The notes under the pieces were generated by a model. It worked only from the letters and a program-made list of their open reading frames with translations, was not told the origin of the DNA and made no database searches. DNA of 64,000 nt, from the NCBI GenBank assembly GCA_002315435.1, contig DCFW01000036.1:20930-84929 (forward strand). The letters are read 5' to 3'. This DNA is from Bacteroidales bacterium UBA1794. GTDB lineage: Bacteria; Bacteroidota; Bacteroidia; Bacteroidales; Bacteroidaceae. Below, one piece after another: positions 35,369 to 45,776 of the stretch; the stretch's first letter is position 1, and each line of letters starts with the position of its first letter. A program made the position numbers and the translations under genes.

Positions 35369-37867
35369 TTAATCTTTCTTTTTTCTTATGTCTTTTACAC
35401 CTAGTCCTATCGCACCTATTATAAGAATGCCTAAGCCTATATAAGCAACTGTTTCGGTAGTATGTATGGATGAAGGATCAAACTTAAATTCAATCTTATG
35501 ATTTCCTGCCGGAACTTTCATTACACGAAGAATGTAGTCCGCACGTCCGTGATCAACGCTTTTCCCGTCGATATATGCTTGCCATCCTGGATAATAGATT
35601 TCAGAAAACACTGCAATCTGATCACTTTTGGCATTTGTTTGATAAGTCAAATCGTTTGGAGTATAACTAATCAAGTTAATATGATCTGTGGAATCACATT
35701 TAATATTTGTAGTGCCACTCAGTGTTTCCTTAAATTTATTTCCAACAATAGCTACATTGCGTGGAGATACTTTATATAAAGTTTCAATCTCTTCGTTGGC
35801 AGTATTTACATATTTGATGTTCTGTACAAACCAAGCATTTCCGTAAGCATATGGGTTGTTAATTGGCATTGTCTTGTTGCCTTGTAACGGAAGAATAAAG
35901 TATTTGCCGTTCAACATATTAATTACTTTCATAGAGTCGGCAATTAATTTGGTCATATCTCCATTGTTTTTAGCTGCTGCATTCATAACATATTTCATTT
36001 CGGGAGAAATATGATACTCAATCATTTCTTGGTATCTTCTTAGCTTTGCCGCATGATATCCACCAATGCTTTTATGCCAATATGAAGTGTTATTCTCGTT
36101 GAATGTACTGGTTGCAAAATTCAATACGCGATAATCAAGTGATTTATCTTGCAGAATCTTCTCATCGGTTGGTGTCTTTTGTACTGCTGCCATTCTTTGG
36201 CTTGGATCAACAAAATCATCATCTTTTAAATAACGCTTGTTTATTGACCATAAGTCAATGAAGCATAGTATGGAAACAAGTCCGATAAATAAAGAACTTT
36301 TTAGCTTATTACGGCTATATAACCACATGAAAGCACCTCCTAGTGCAACAATAATAAAACTTCTCCAGGCATCAGATGTCATAATGCTTTGTCGAACTGC
36401 AGTTAGATTTGCAAGAACTTGTCCTAATTGTGCTGACGGAATTCCTTGTTGCAAAGCTTGCATTTCATTCGATGAAACAAACGAAGAAAAGAAGACTCCG
36501 GGCATTAATGCAAATAGTAGAGAAACGCCTCCGGTTAACCCTAGACTAATATAGAACTGTTTTTGTTTTTCTTTGATGATGTTCGGCTGCTCTATAATCT
36601 TTTTTAAAGCCAGTAATGCCAATAGCGGTATTGTAAATTCGGCAATAACAAGAATAGAAGAAACGGCTCTGAACTTTGCGTACATGGGGAAATAGTCGAT
36701 AAAGAAGTTTGTGGGTCCCATAAAATTCTTTCCCCAGGATAATACAATAGAAAGAATTGTTGAGGCTAACAAAGCCCATTTCATCGGTCCTTTTAGGATA
36801 AAACATCCTAATATGGCAAGCATTAGCACAAAGGCTCCGACATATACCGGCCCTGCAGTTCCAGGTTGTTCACCCCAATATGATGGCAATTGCTGATAGA
36901 TTTGCATATAGTTGCTATCAGCTTTCTCCATTGCGCCTTCATTTGAAGACAATGGAGTGGAAGATGATCCACCTTTTATATTGGGAATTAGTAATGACCA
37001 TGTTTCACCGATTCCATAGCTCCACTGTGTAATATAGTCGCGTTCCAATCCACTACTGGTTTGGTTTTCAGTACTTGGTTTAACAAGTTCACTTTTACCA
37101 CGCATGGTATCTTTGCTATATTCATACGTATGATATAAATTGGAACTATTAATCATTACTGAAACAATCGCGGCCATAGCTAAAACTCCGGTGGCTTTAG
37201 TAAAACGTGGAAGTTCATGTTTTTTGTATGCATCAATAAAATAGGCTATTATCATGAATAGAACGACGAATAAAAAATAATAAGTCATTTGCACATGATT
37301 AGACATAATTTGTAATGATGCGAATAATGCTGCTACAATTCCACCACATAAATATTTACCTTTGTAAGCTAAAATCATTCCGGCGATAGTAGGTGGAATG
37401 TATGCCAGCGTTACAAATTTCCAAATGTGTCCTGCACCGATAATAATGATAAAATATGTTGAGAAAGCCCAGATTACAGCTCCTAGCACGGCCATCCACG
37501 GTTTAAAATCGAATGCTCTTAGTAAGATGTAAAATCCAACTAACATTATAAATACTAGGTTTACATACTGGGGTAATCCTAGTTTGTAAATAGCACTTGC
37601 ATCGTTTAATAGATCGGTTGATCCATAGCTTGGTGATATCTGGTAGGTCGGCATGCCACTAAAAAGTGAATTTGTCCACCTTGTAGTATGGCCAGTTTGC
37701 TCTTTATATTGAGTAGACTCAACACCGGCTCCAATACCTCCCACATTGTCACTTCCGGTTAAGACCCTTCCATCAATGTCTGCAGGATAAAAATACGCAA
37801 AAGAAATAACGACAAAAGCTAATATCGCTATGATATCAGGCAGGGCTTTCTTCAATATATTTTTCAT
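35369..37867 (-). CDS. Large YfhO-type multi-pass membrane protein
   Basis: An 832-residue integral membrane protein. There are about a dozen hydrophobic segments, starting at IIAILAFVVISFAYFYPA, with a large exported loop after the first (GSDNVGGIGAGVESTQYKE). A C-terminal soluble beta-domain (SEIYYPGWQAYIDGK, LRVMKVPAGNHKIEFKF) precedes a last membrane helix and a basic tail (VKDIRKKKD). The layout matches the YfhO/GT-C-like family, thought to decorate cell-surface polymers with sugars using lipid-linked donors. The donor and acceptor are unknown. It follows ahcY on the same strand with a 25-bp gap. Confidence 0.85.
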   Translation of the reverse strand: MKNILKKALPDIIAILAFVVISFAYFYPADIDGRVLTGSDNVGGIGAGVESTQYKEQTGHTTRWTNSLFSGMPTYQISPSYGSTDLLNDASAIYKLGLPQYVNLVFIMLVGFYILLRAFDFKPWMAVLGAVIWAFSTYFIIIIGAGHIWKFVTLAYIPPTIAGMILAYKGKYLCGGIVAALFASLQIMSNHVQMTYYFLFVVLFMIIAYFIDAYKKHELPRFTKATGVLAMAAIVSVMINSSNLYHTYEYSKDTMRGKSELVKPSTENQTSSGLERDYITQWSYGIGETWSLLIPNIKGGSSSTPLSSNEGAMEKADSNYMQIYQQLPSYWGEQPGTAGPVYVGAFVLMLAILGCFILKGPMKWALLASTILSIVLSWGKNFMGPTNFFIDYFPMYAKFRAVSSILVIAEFTIPLLALLALKKIIEQPNIIKEKQKQFYISLGLTGGVSLLFALMPGVFFSSFVSSNEMQALQQGIPSAQLGQVLANLTAVRQSIMTSDAWRSFIIVALGGAFMWLYSRNKLKSSLFIGLVSILCFIDLWSINKRYLKDDDFVDPSQRMAAVQKTPTDEKILQDKSLDYRVLNFATSTFNENNTSYWHKSIGGYHAAKLRRYQEMIEYHISPEMKYVMNAAAKNNGDMTKLIADSMKVINMLNGKYFILPLQGNKTMPINNPYAYGNAWFVQNIKYVNTANEEIETLYKVSPRNVAIVGNKFKETLSGTTNIKCDSTDHINLISYTPNDLTYQTNAKSDQIAVFSEIYYPGWQAYIDGKSVDHGRADYILRVMKVPAGNHKIEFKFDPSSIHTTETVAYIGLGILIIGAIGLGVKDIRKKKD

Positions 37868-37892
37868 CGGGTTATTATTTTGTTTGTATCAA

Positions 37893-39311
37893 TTAATAAC
37901 GATAATACTCAGCTTTGTAAGGACCATCAACTTTAACTCCGATATAATCAGCTTGTGCCTGTGTAAGAGTGGTTAGGTGTACGCCCAATTTTTCCAAATG
38001 TAAACGTGCAACTTCTTCATCAAGTGCTTTGGGTAACATATATACCCCTGTGGCATAATTCTTAGTGAAAAGTTCTATTTGTGCAATAGTCTGGTTGGTA
38101 AATGAATTACTCATTACAAATGAAGCATGCCCTGTTGCACAGCCTAAGTTTACTAAGCGTCCTCCTGCTAAAAGAATTATAGAATGTCCGTCAGGGAAAT
38201 AGTATCTATCAACCTGTGGTTTAATATTAATAGCTTTGATGCCAGGATAATGAATTAATTTATCCACTTGTATTTCATTGTCGAAATGACCGATGTTGCA
38301 CACGATAGCTTGATCTTTCATCTTTTCAATGTGTTCAATGCGAATAATATCGATGTTTCCTGTAGTAGTAACAAATATATCGCCTTGGCTGCACGCTTCA
38401 TCCATCGTAACGACTTGGAATCCTTCCATAGCAGCTTGTAAAGCACATATTGGGTCAACTTCTGTGACTAATACGCGAGCACCGTAGCTACGCATTGATT
38501 GAGAACAACCCTTGCCTACATCACCATAACCGGCTACTACAACTACTTTTCCTGCAATCATTACATCTGTTGCGCGTTTGATGCCATCTGCTAGTGATTC
38601 ACGACATCCATATAAGTTGTCGAATTTAGATTTTGTTACAGAATCATTCACATTGAAGGCTGGGAATAGAAGTTTTCCTTGTTCTGCCATTTGATAAAGA
38701 CGGTGAACACCAGTTGTTGTTTCTTCAGAAACACCTTTAATCTCTTTAGCCACATTATGCCAACGGTTTTTATCAGCAGCTAATATCCTTTTTAATATTA
38801 TATTTAATTCTTTTTCGTCTTCTGCCTCCACTTTTTCATCAAGGATAGATGAATTGCTTTCGGCATCAAATCCATGGTGGATCATTAAGGTGGCATCACC
38901 TCCATCATCAACAATCACATTAGGTCCTTTTCCTCCAGGGAAATTAAGAGCTTGTAATGTGCACCACCAATAATCAGCTAAGGTTTCACCCTTCCATGCA
39001 AACACGTTAACTCCCATATCTGCAATTGCTGCTGCAGCGTGGTCTTGTGTCGAATAAATATTACAAGAGCACCAGCGTACGTCTGCACCTAAAGCCACTA
39101 AAGTCTTAATTAAAACCGCAGTTTGGATGGTCATATGTAATGATCCCATTATGCGTGCACCCTTTAGGGGTTGTTCCTCTCCATACTTTTCGCGAAGAGC
39201 CATAAGGCCAGGCATTTCATGTTCTGCCATTTCGATTTCCTTGCGTCCAAATTCAGCAAGAGTAATGTCTGCCACTTTGTAGGGCAGTTCAGAGAATAAT
39301 TCTGTATACAT
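37893..39311 (-). CDS. ahcY: Adenosylhomocysteinase
   Basis: A 472-residue NAD-dependent enzyme splitting S-adenosylhomocysteine into adenosine and homocysteine in the methyl cycle. Recognised blocks are [25 protein letters not shown] (N-terminal, only partly quoted here), [16 protein letters not shown], the Rossmann motif [12 protein letters not shown], and the C-terminal [13 protein letters not shown] containing the conserved Lys/Tyr end. Length is normal for the bacterial class with the extra loop. A promoter box lies at 39343-39350. The YfhO-type gene may be read from the same transcript. Confidence 0.97.
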   Translation of the reverse strand: MYTELFSELPYKVADITLAEFGRKEIEMAEHEMPGLMALREKYGEEQPLKGARIMGSLHMTIQTAVLIKTLVALGADVRWCSCNIYSTQDHAAAAIADMGVNVFAWKGETLADYWWCTLQALNFPGGKGPNVIVDDGGDATLMIHHGFDAESNSSILDEKVEAEDEKELNIILKRILAADKNRWHNVAKEIKGVSEETTTGVHRLYQMAEQGKLLFPAFNVNDSVTKSKFDNLYGCRESLADGIKRATDVMIAGKVVVVAGYGDVGKGCSQSMRSYGARVLVTEVDPICALQAAMEGFQVVTMDEACSQGDIFVTTTGNIDIIRIEHIEKMKDQAIVCNIGHFDNEIQVDKLIHYPGIKAINIKPQVDRYYFPDGHSIILLAGGRLVNLGCATGHASFVMSNSFTNQTIAQIELFTKNYATGVYMLPKALDEEVARLHLEKLGVHLTTLTQAQADYIGVKVDGPYKAEYYRY

Positions 39312-39342
39312 AAGATATGTTTATTTAATAATAACTTCGAGA

Positions 39343-39350
39343 CAAAGATA
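39343..39350 (-). promoter_or_regulatory. ahcY promoter -7 box
   Basis: Minus-strand TATCTTTG matches TAnnTTTG 31 bp upstream of the start; the -33 element is not clear. Confidence 0.5.
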
Positions 39351-39446
39351 AAACATTTTATAGAGATACTCTCTCTTTTGCATCCATTTTTAGCAAATAA
39401 TGAACAAGATGGTAAGATGAGAAAAGGTAAAAATGTTGTAAATTAT

Positions 39447-39477
39447 TTTGCAGAGAAAAAAATAAGATATATCTTTG
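39447..39477 (+). promoter_or_regulatory. Promoter of tRNA-Leu
   Basis: TTTG at 39447-39450, exactly 19 bp, then TATCTTTG at 39470-39477: a perfect consensus promoter 22 bp before the tRNA. Confidence 0.8.
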
Positions 39478-39499
39478 TGCCGCAATAAGAAATCGTCCT

Positions 39500-39581
39500 G
39501 CGGCTGTGGCGTAATTGGTAGCCGCGCTAGACTTAGGATCTAGTGTTGTGAGACGTGTAGGTTCGAGTCCTATCAGCCGCA
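39500..39581 (+). tRNA. tRNA-Leu (anticodon UAG)
   Basis: The acceptor stem GCGGCTG (39500-39506) pairs perfectly with CAGCCGC (39574-39580), with discriminator A at 39581. The anticodon loop reads ACTTAGGAT with anticodon TAG. A long variable arm and T-loop GTTCGAGTCC make an 82-nt class II tRNA. CCA is not encoded. A perfect promoter precedes it and a terminator follows. Confidence 0.97.
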
Positions 39582-39593
39582 CAGTAGTGCAAA

Positions 39594-39628
39594 AGAGGTG
39601 TTGATGTTATATCACACCTCTTTTTTTT
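39594..39628 (+). terminator. Terminator of tRNA-Leu
   Basis: The stem GAGGTGT/ACACCTC is followed by a run of eight T. Confidence 0.85.
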
Positions 39629-40212
39629 GTCTTCTCCTCCTCTCCTCCTCCTCCTCCGTAATTTTTTTGATTATTATTTTATAAAACATGAAAAAGAAGT
39701 AAACAAATGTATCTATTCTTTTGTTATTTACATTGATTAAAATACCAAAATAATTACCTTTTGATGATAGATTTTGGCACTTTACTTAAATAATTCGTAG
39801 ATTTTACCAGTTCAAAAGATAAAAAATATAACTTTTATCGTATATTTAATTTGTATTTATCGTGTATTTTACTATTCAATGATATATTTAACGTATCATT
39901 TTGATTAATAATTATGATAAAATATGCATATTTTAAAGTGTAATTTGATTATTATCAATCATATTGACATTATTAAGTGAATTATTTGTTTTATTTGAAT
40001 ATTTCTTGTAAATTAATGTTGCTAATTTAATCTATTTTTCATACTTTTGCAACCGTTTATGATGCTTTCTATTTTTTAGAACTGTGAAAGTTCTTTTTAA
40101 TCAAGACAAAAGTTGTTAACTTATTGTAAATGAGTAATATTTGTTTTCCTCAAGAAGACTATACTTGGAAAATATTGAGAGAATTAAGTTTTTAAGTTAA
40201 ATTAATTTATTT
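39629..40212. other. Long AT-rich intergenic leader region of PUL 2
   Basis: A polypyrimidine stretch of CTCCT repeats (about 39631-39658) is followed by roughly 550 very AT-rich bases without a credible ORF. It contains a -7 box (TACTTTTG, 40042-40049) and a small hairpin in the predicted leader (AGAACT/AGTTCT, 40078-40094, then TTTT). The leader to the susC start would be about 155 nt. Confidence 0.6.
40042..40049 (+). promoter_or_regulatory. -7 box of the second susCD pair
   Basis: TACTTTTG matches TAnnTTTG; a weak TTG at 40019-40021 lies 20 bp upstream. Confidence 0.5.
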
Positions 40213-43206
40213 ATGAAGAGAAAATTAATGCTGTTTTTATCCTTCCTAATCATTGGGATAGGATTAGTATCGGCTCAAAATTCTAAAGTTACAGGTGTTG
40301 TAATTTCAGAAGATGATGGTCAGCCGATTATTGGAGCTTCAATATCTGTGAAGGGTACAAAGCTTGGTTCTGTTACAGATCTAGATGGAAAATTTTCCAT
40401 CTCTAATGTACCGAATAATGTTAAATTATCTGTTTCTTATATTGGTATGGAAACTCAAGAAGTTGCAGTAAAGTCTAATATTAGAGTTTTGCTTAAATCA
40501 AATGATAAGCAACTAAATGAGGTAGTCGTGTTAGGTTATGGTACGGCAAAGAAGATTGGTACTATTGTTGGGTCTATTTCTAAAGTGAATTCGGAAAAGA
40601 TTAATGACAGACCTGTTGCTAATACGTTGGATGCTTTACAAGGTCAAGTAGCTGGACTTTCTGTTTTCCAAAGTTCTGGAGAGCCTGGTGCTGGAACCAT
40701 TGCAAACTCTACGGCTTCTCGTACAACAAGCTCGTATATAAGAGGCGTTGGCTCTTTAACTGCAGGTAATGATCCATTGTATATTTTGGATGGTTCTCCA
40801 GTAGATCCTTCTATTATGACAACAATTAATCCGAGTGATATAGAAAGTGTTACTGTGTTGAAAGATGCTTCCGCAACTTCTATCTATGGATCACGTGCTG
40901 CAAATGGCGTTATCTATATTACTACTAAGCGTGGAGCTGTTGGTGAGAAAGCTGTAGTGCGCGCATCATATTCTTACAGTTCATCTAGCTTGGCACGTAG
41001 AATTGGAACTCCAATGAATGCTTCTCAATTATTGGATTATCAACTAGCAAAAGGTATAATTTCTCAAAAGAAATATGATACATATACTGCCACTGGAACA
41101 GATACTGATTGGCAAAAATATTTTTTTAAGGGCGATGCTCCTACATATAATGGAAATGTGTCTGTTCAGGGAGGTACAAAAAATACTATGTATTATGTCT
41201 CTGGTTCTTATCTAAACCAAGAAGGCATTGTATATCATTCAAACTATAAAAGATATACATTCCGCTCTAATGTTGAGTCTCAAGTAAGAGACTGGCTCCG
41301 CTTTGGTGCAAATATAGGAGGTAGCTATGATGATATCCAACGTTCTAATTTTACTTATCAGGCATCTAATAGTTTAAATGGTGGTGTTTTTGGCTCACAA
41401 TTGTTTGCTCCATATTATACACCATATGATGCTAATGGAAATAGCACAGATTATATTTCAGGTCTAAATAGGTGGAACTATCATTACCTAACAGATAAAG
41501 CACCTTCAGGATCAAATACTGCTCGTGCAAATGGTAATGCTTTTGTTCAATTAACTCCGATTGAAGGACTGACGATACGTTCTCAGGTAGGATTAGACGC
41601 TTATGATTACCGTACAACAAGTAAATATTTGCCTTCATATCCAACAAAGAGTCTTTCGGGGACAACAACAGAAGGATTTATTCGTGATGTGAATCTGACA
41701 ATCACAAATACTGCAGAGTATAAGTTTAATATTGATAAGCATTCATTTACTTTATTGGCTGGTCAAGAAGGAATTAGAAATGATTTCCAAAAATATTATG
41801 TACGTGCTACTGGAGTAACGGATGATCGTTTGACAATGCTGACAAATGGAACAGCAATGGTTCCTGTTAATCAACTTTACAGTGCAGAGGACGGTGAGAC
41901 GTCTCGTGATTACAATGATTTATATACTTATAAGTTTTTATCTTTCTTTGGTCGTTTGGATTATTCATGGAATGATAAATATTTTGCAGATTTCTCTATT
42001 CGTAGTGATGGTTCTTCAAGGTTCGGCAAGAACAATCGTACAGCAACCTTCTATTCGGCAGGTGCTATGTGGAATGTTAAGAAAGAAGATTTCTTGAAAG
42101 ATGTAAGCATTATTTCAGGATTAAATCTAAAAGCTAGCATTGGTACCACAGGAAACTCGGATATCGGCAATTATGATCATTTGGCTCAAGTTGGTACAAC
42201 TACTTATAATGGTGCTACCGGATGGACTCTTTCTACTGCTGGTAATGAGAATCTTGGTTGGGAGAAGCAAACATTAATAAATACGGGAATTGAGCTTTCT
42301 CTGTTAAATAAGTACCATTTGGATTTTTCTTGGTACAAGAGGACTACCAATAATATGTTGATGGACGTACCATTACCTTACACTTCTAGTTTTGAAACAT
42401 CAACTCAAAATGTCGGATCAATGAGTAATACAGGTATTGAATTGGTTGTCAATTTGGACTTGTATAAGAATAAGGACTGGTATGTTGGATTTACAGCTAA
42501 CTATTCATATAATAAGAACAAAATTACTAAGTTATTCTATGGCTACCAAGAATGGCCGATGCCTAATAATTTAGTAGCTTACATTGTTGGCAAGCCTGTT
42601 AATTACTATATGCCTATTTATGCAGGAGTAGATAAGAAGGATGGTGCTCCTACTTGGTCTGTTCCTGGCACAAATGGCGAGGTTACAAAAGATTTTGTGG
42701 ATAACTTAAATCAAGATACAGGCAAACCTAGATATGCACCTCATGCAGGTGGATTTGGTTTAACTGTTACATATAAAAATCTTTCTTTGGGTTCTGATTT
42801 CTCATGGGTTGAAGGGAAATATTTAGTTAATAATGACCGATATTTCACTGAAAATCCTGCTGCATTTGCTGGGTTTAATCAGTCTACAGCTGTCTTAGAT
42901 GAATGGTCTGCTTCTAATCCTAATGGATCTTTTCCGGCATATGGTAATCAAATGCAATTTGATACACACTTACTCGAAAATGCATCATTCTTACGCTTGA
43001 AGAATTTGGCAATCTCTTATCAACTCCCTAAATCTTGGTTAGGATATACGAAAGTTATTAATGGAGTAAAGATTACTGCTTCTGCGCGTAATTTATTCAC
43101 TATTACTAAGTATAAAGGTGCAGATCCTGAAATTGATTCTAATCTAACTTATGGTGCTTATCCGAATTCTCGCCAATATTCAATTGGTGCGGAGATAGAA
43201 TTTTAA
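40213..43206 (+). CDS. susC: SusC-family TonB-dependent transporter (PUL 2)
   Basis: A 997-residue SusC homologue. Signal ending VSAQ; carboxypeptidase-D-like domain at about 25-105 (VTGVVISEDDGQPIIGASISV); TonB-box-like NEVVVLGYG; plug with YILDGSPVDPSI and GSRAANGVIYITTKRG; barrel ending in QYSIGAEIEF. It differs clearly from the PUL 1 and tandem SusC proteins in plug and barrel, so a different glycan is expected. Only a SusD follows (19 bp), with no glycoside hydrolase or regulator in the unit. Confidence 0.93.
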   Translation: MKRKLMLFLSFLIIGIGLVSAQNSKVTGVVISEDDGQPIIGASISVKGTKLGSVTDLDGKFSISNVPNNVKLSVSYIGMETQEVAVKSNIRVLLKSNDKQLNEVVVLGYGTAKKIGTIVGSISKVNSEKINDRPVANTLDALQGQVAGLSVFQSSGEPGAGTIANSTASRTTSSYIRGVGSLTAGNDPLYILDGSPVDPSIMTTINPSDIESVTVLKDASATSIYGSRAANGVIYITTKRGAVGEKAVVRASYSYSSSSLARRIGTPMNASQLLDYQLAKGIISQKKYDTYTATGTDTDWQKYFFKGDAPTYNGNVSVQGGTKNTMYYVSGSYLNQEGIVYHSNYKRYTFRSNVESQVRDWLRFGANIGGSYDDIQRSNFTYQASNSLNGGVFGSQLFAPYYTPYDANGNSTDYISGLNRWNYHYLTDKAPSGSNTARANGNAFVQLTPIEGLTIRSQVGLDAYDYRTTSKYLPSYPTKSLSGTTTEGFIRDVNLTITNTAEYKFNIDKHSFTLLAGQEGIRNDFQKYYVRATGVTDDRLTMLTNGTAMVPVNQLYSAEDGETSRDYNDLYTYKFLSFFGRLDYSWNDKYFADFSIRSDGSSRFGKNNRTATFYSAGAMWNVKKEDFLKDVSIISGLNLKASIGTTGNSDIGNYDHLAQVGTTTYNGATGWTLSTAGNENLGWEKQTLINTGIELSLLNKYHLDFSWYKRTTNNMLMDVPLPYTSSFETSTQNVGSMSNTGIELVVNLDLYKNKDWYVGFTANYSYNKNKITKLFYGYQEWPMPNNLVAYIVGKPVNYYMPIYAGVDKKDGAPTWSVPGTNGEVTKDFVDNLNQDTGKPRYAPHAGGFGLTVTYKNLSLGSDFSWVEGKYLVNNDRYFTENPAAFAGFNQSTAVLDEWSASNPNGSFPAYGNQMQFDTHLLENASFLRLKNLAISYQLPKSWLGYTKVINGVKITASARNLFTITKYKGADPEIDSNLTYGAYPNSRQYSIGAEIEF

Positions 43207-43225
43207 TTATCAAAACAGGTTTATT

Positions 43226-44692
43226 ATGAATAAAAGAATAAAAATCTCAACAATTATATTAGCATTTGGAGCTTTGTTTTTGTCTTCCTGTAATTTAGAC
43301 GAAACTCCAAATGATGCATTGGTTACAAGTAAAGCGTGGAAAACGGTAAGTGATGCAGGTAATTTTCGGACTGGTATATATGCTAGTTTTAAAAATGTAA
43401 ATGGCGGTAAGTATACTTATACTTCAGATTATCAGACAGATATATTAAATGCAACCAGCGGGTTCGGTAATCGTGGTGGAGATATATATACATGGAATTT
43501 TACTTCATCTCAGACTGATATAAAGGATATTTATGAATACAATTATTATTGTATAAATCAATGTGATGAGCTGCTTGATAATATTGATAATATTGCAACT
43601 ACAACTGATGCAGACAAAGCAACTCTAAGCAATTATAAGGGAGAAGCGTATCTAATGAGAGCCATGTGCTTACATTCATTAGTATTAAGATTCGCTAAAG
43701 ATTATGAGCCATCTACTGCATCCACTGATTTAGGGCTTCCTTTGATATTAACTTATGACCCTTCTGCAAAACCAGCTAGAAGTACATTGCAAGCTACTTA
43801 TGATCAAATTCAGAGTGATATAGCAAGTGCTCGTAGGTATTTATCAACTGAAGGTACTGCTAATTCTCATTATCTTACTAAAGATGTGATAGATGCTTTT
43901 CAAGCTCGTGTGGACTTATATGAACATAAATATACTGATGCTGTAAATCTTGCTAGTGAAGTGATTGCCAAATATCCTTTGGATACGAATGTAACAGCTT
44001 TAACTACTATGTGGACTAATGATGCTAGCAATGAGATACTTTTTAGTGTATTTCAATCTTCTTCTGAGCAAAAAAATGATTACCCTAATTATTTAAATTA
44101 TAGTACAGGTACAAGTTCATTTCAGCCTGATTTTGTTCCTACAAAGTGGGTGATAGATCTTTATGGAAGTAATGACATCCGTAAATCTGTATATTTCTTG
44201 AAGGATAAATTGACAAGCCAGGAAACCACAGTTTCTGATGTTTATATGTTAAACAAGTATCCTGGAAATCCTGCTTTGCAGACAGCCTCTTATCAGTATT
44301 ATAATATGGAAAAACCATTTAGGGCTGCAGAAGCGTATCTTATTGCTGCAGAAGCATCTTATAAGGCTGGTGATGCTTCTAGTGCATTAATCTATTTAAA
44401 TAATTTAAAGACGGCTCGTAAGGCAGATGTTGTTTCTGGTTTGAGTGGAGATGCATTGTTTGCTGAAATAAAGAATGAATGGATTAGAGAATTTATTGGT
44501 GAAGGACAACGTTTGAATGACTTAAAGAGATGGCATGATGGATTTATTCGTCATGATACACAGGATTCTTCTATATTATTATCTGGAGATGGTTATACAA
44601 ATTTAACAGTAATTTCTTCAAATAAGAAGTTCGTGTGGGAATTCCCAGCAAATGATTTAAAAGCTAATAAAAATCTGATTAGTAATTGGTAA
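43226..44692 (+). CDS. susD: SusD/RagB-family lipoprotein (PUL 2)
   Basis: A 488-residue surface lipoprotein, at the short end of the family. Lipobox LSSC is near residue 22, followed by SusD-type helices (YKGEAYLMRAMCLHSLVLRFAKDY) and the C-terminal block WIREFIGEGQRLNDLKRW. It is paired with the upstream SusC and closed by a strong terminator, behind which a group II intron remnant begins. Confidence 0.93.
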   Translation: MNKRIKISTIILAFGALFLSSCNLDETPNDALVTSKAWKTVSDAGNFRTGIYASFKNVNGGKYTYTSDYQTDILNATSGFGNRGGDIYTWNFTSSQTDIKDIYEYNYYCINQCDELLDNIDNIATTTDADKATLSNYKGEAYLMRAMCLHSLVLRFAKDYEPSTASTDLGLPLILTYDPSAKPARSTLQATYDQIQSDIASARRYLSTEGTANSHYLTKDVIDAFQARVDLYEHKYTDAVNLASEVIAKYPLDTNVTALTTMWTNDASNEILFSVFQSSSEQKNDYPNYLNYSTGTSSFQPDFVPTKWVIDLYGSNDIRKSVYFLKDKLTSQETTVSDVYMLNKYPGNPALQTASYQYYNMEKPFRAAEAYLIAAEASYKAGDASSALIYLNNLKTARKADVVSGLSGDALFAEIKNEWIREFIGEGQRLNDLKRWHDGFIRHDTQDSSILLSGDGYTNLTVISSNKKFVWEFPANDLKANKNLISNW

Positions 44693-44726
44693 TTGATTTT
44701 TTCAAATAGAAAAATATTGAAATATA

Positions 44727-44757
44727 AGAGGTGTGGCTATTGCTGCACCTCTTTTTT
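44727..44757 (+). terminator. Terminator of PUL 2
   Basis: The stem AGAGGTG/CACCTCT encloses a 12-nt loop and is followed by six T. The intron-like sequence begins four bases later. Confidence 0.85.
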
Positions 44758-44760
44758 ATT

Positions 44761-45065
44761 GTTCGCCCATCATGGGTATATTCTAATGGGTTCAAGTCCC
44801 TTACACGCCCTGATAGTGAGCTGGGGATGTTTCACAGGCGTGCAGATGTTTTTTTCCCAGAAGCACGGAATTAAGCTTGTTGTGAGAAGTCCGCATACGA
44901 CATAATACCCGAAATAAAAGATATTTGGGGAAGATCAAAACTTTATTTAAACGAGTGGTCAATGAATGTTACCTGATTGAAGGGAAGAATGCAGAAAATA
45001 TCAACATTGAGTGATAACAGTCTACAGAGCGATAGGGGGATCCGAAGGATCTGTGGGAGTGCAGA
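44761..45065 (+). mobile_element. Degenerate group II intron (5' domain I remnant)
   Basis: The first 40 bases follow the conserved 5' pattern of bacterial group II introns: GU..GCCC..CAUGGGU, then UCUAAUGGGU..AAGUCCC. The second base pair region has GTTCG where functional introns have GTGYG, so the splice end is mutated. Placement four bases after an intrinsic terminator T-run is the known target preference of class IIC introns. No reverse transcriptase ORF and no clear domain V are present; a short coding-like frame ends in TGA at about 45013. The right boundary is approximate. Confidence 0.55.
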
Positions 45066-45131
45066 CTTTATTGTGATAGCTGAAAGGAGGAAGATATCTA
45101 CTTTGTTTCTCTCCTACTCGGTTTCTTGTTC

Positions 45132-45776
45132 TTAAAAAGTTTTACCGGACAGCATATCTAAATACATTTCCAATTTCTCCGATCTTGATATCCCGCCCGG
45201 ATTGATTCCTGGTTTACCTTCAGGTATTGGTATATTCAATGCTTTAAAATAATCCACCCATACTTGGAAAAACTTTTTGGTTTTAGGCGATTTATATGTC
45301 ATAGGGTGAAGTTCGAAAAAAGGGATGTTGTGATTGGCATGTTTAAAAGCCAAATATACTAATTCCGAACAATAATATGCGTCGTTATTAATATCGAAAT
45401 CATCATCGTAAGGCTTTCCTAAGTACTTTAATGATTCCTTGATGACATTATTAAGGAACGCTGGACTTGAGCGTTTAATACGTCCTATGACGGCTTCATG
45501 GCTACGTTTAAGAAAGTCATTAATTGGTGTTACTGATACTCCCTTAGATATGGCTTCAATCACGAAGATAGAATCTCTCTTTACCCACACAATCCCTACA
45601 TGCGAGAAGGAACGTCCTTTGTATCCTTTTGTCACTTCGTTAATTGCATCGCACATTGGACCGCAATGCACATTCTGAAAGATTAAGTCACCATTATAGA
45701 AGCGGAATGGATTCTTTGAATATAATTGACTTGTTACTATACTTAATAATAGATAGATTATGACTCTTTTTTTCAT
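45132..45776 (-). CDS. Exported YiiX/permuted papain-like hydrolase
   Basis: A 214-residue exported protein of the permuted NlpC/P60 (YiiX/YebB) class. The signal peptide covers residues 1-20. The catalytic His is in RSFSHVGIVWVK and the catalytic Cys in NDAYYCSELVYLAFKHA, the reverse order of classical papain as expected for permuted members. Related enzymes cut lipid amides/esters or peptidoglycan; no substrate is evident. Its stop lies near the right end of the intron remnant, and the gene itself is intact. Confidence 0.85.
   Translation of the reverse strand: MKKRVIIYLLLSIVTSQLYSKNPFRFYNGDLIFQNVHCGPMCDAINEVTKGYKGRSFSHVGIVWVKRDSIFVIEAISKGVSVTPINDFLKRSHEAVIGRIKRSSPAFLNNVIKESLKYLGKPYDDDFDINNDAYYCSELVYLAFKHANHNIPFFELHPMTYKSPKTKKFFQVWVDYFKALNIPIPEGKPGINPGGISRSEKLEMYLDMLSGKTF

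Noticed and set aside
39358..39582. 74-codon minus-strand ORF
   Set aside because: It is the complement of tRNA-Leu and its promoter.
44761..44830. tRNA-like T-arm (GGGTTCAAGTCCC)
   Set aside because: There is no pairing acceptor arm upstream. The motif fits the group II intron 5' domain much better.
44693..44905. 70-codon ORF after susD
   Set aside because: It crosses the terminator and the intron-like 5' structure; the pattern is RNA structure and not a protein.
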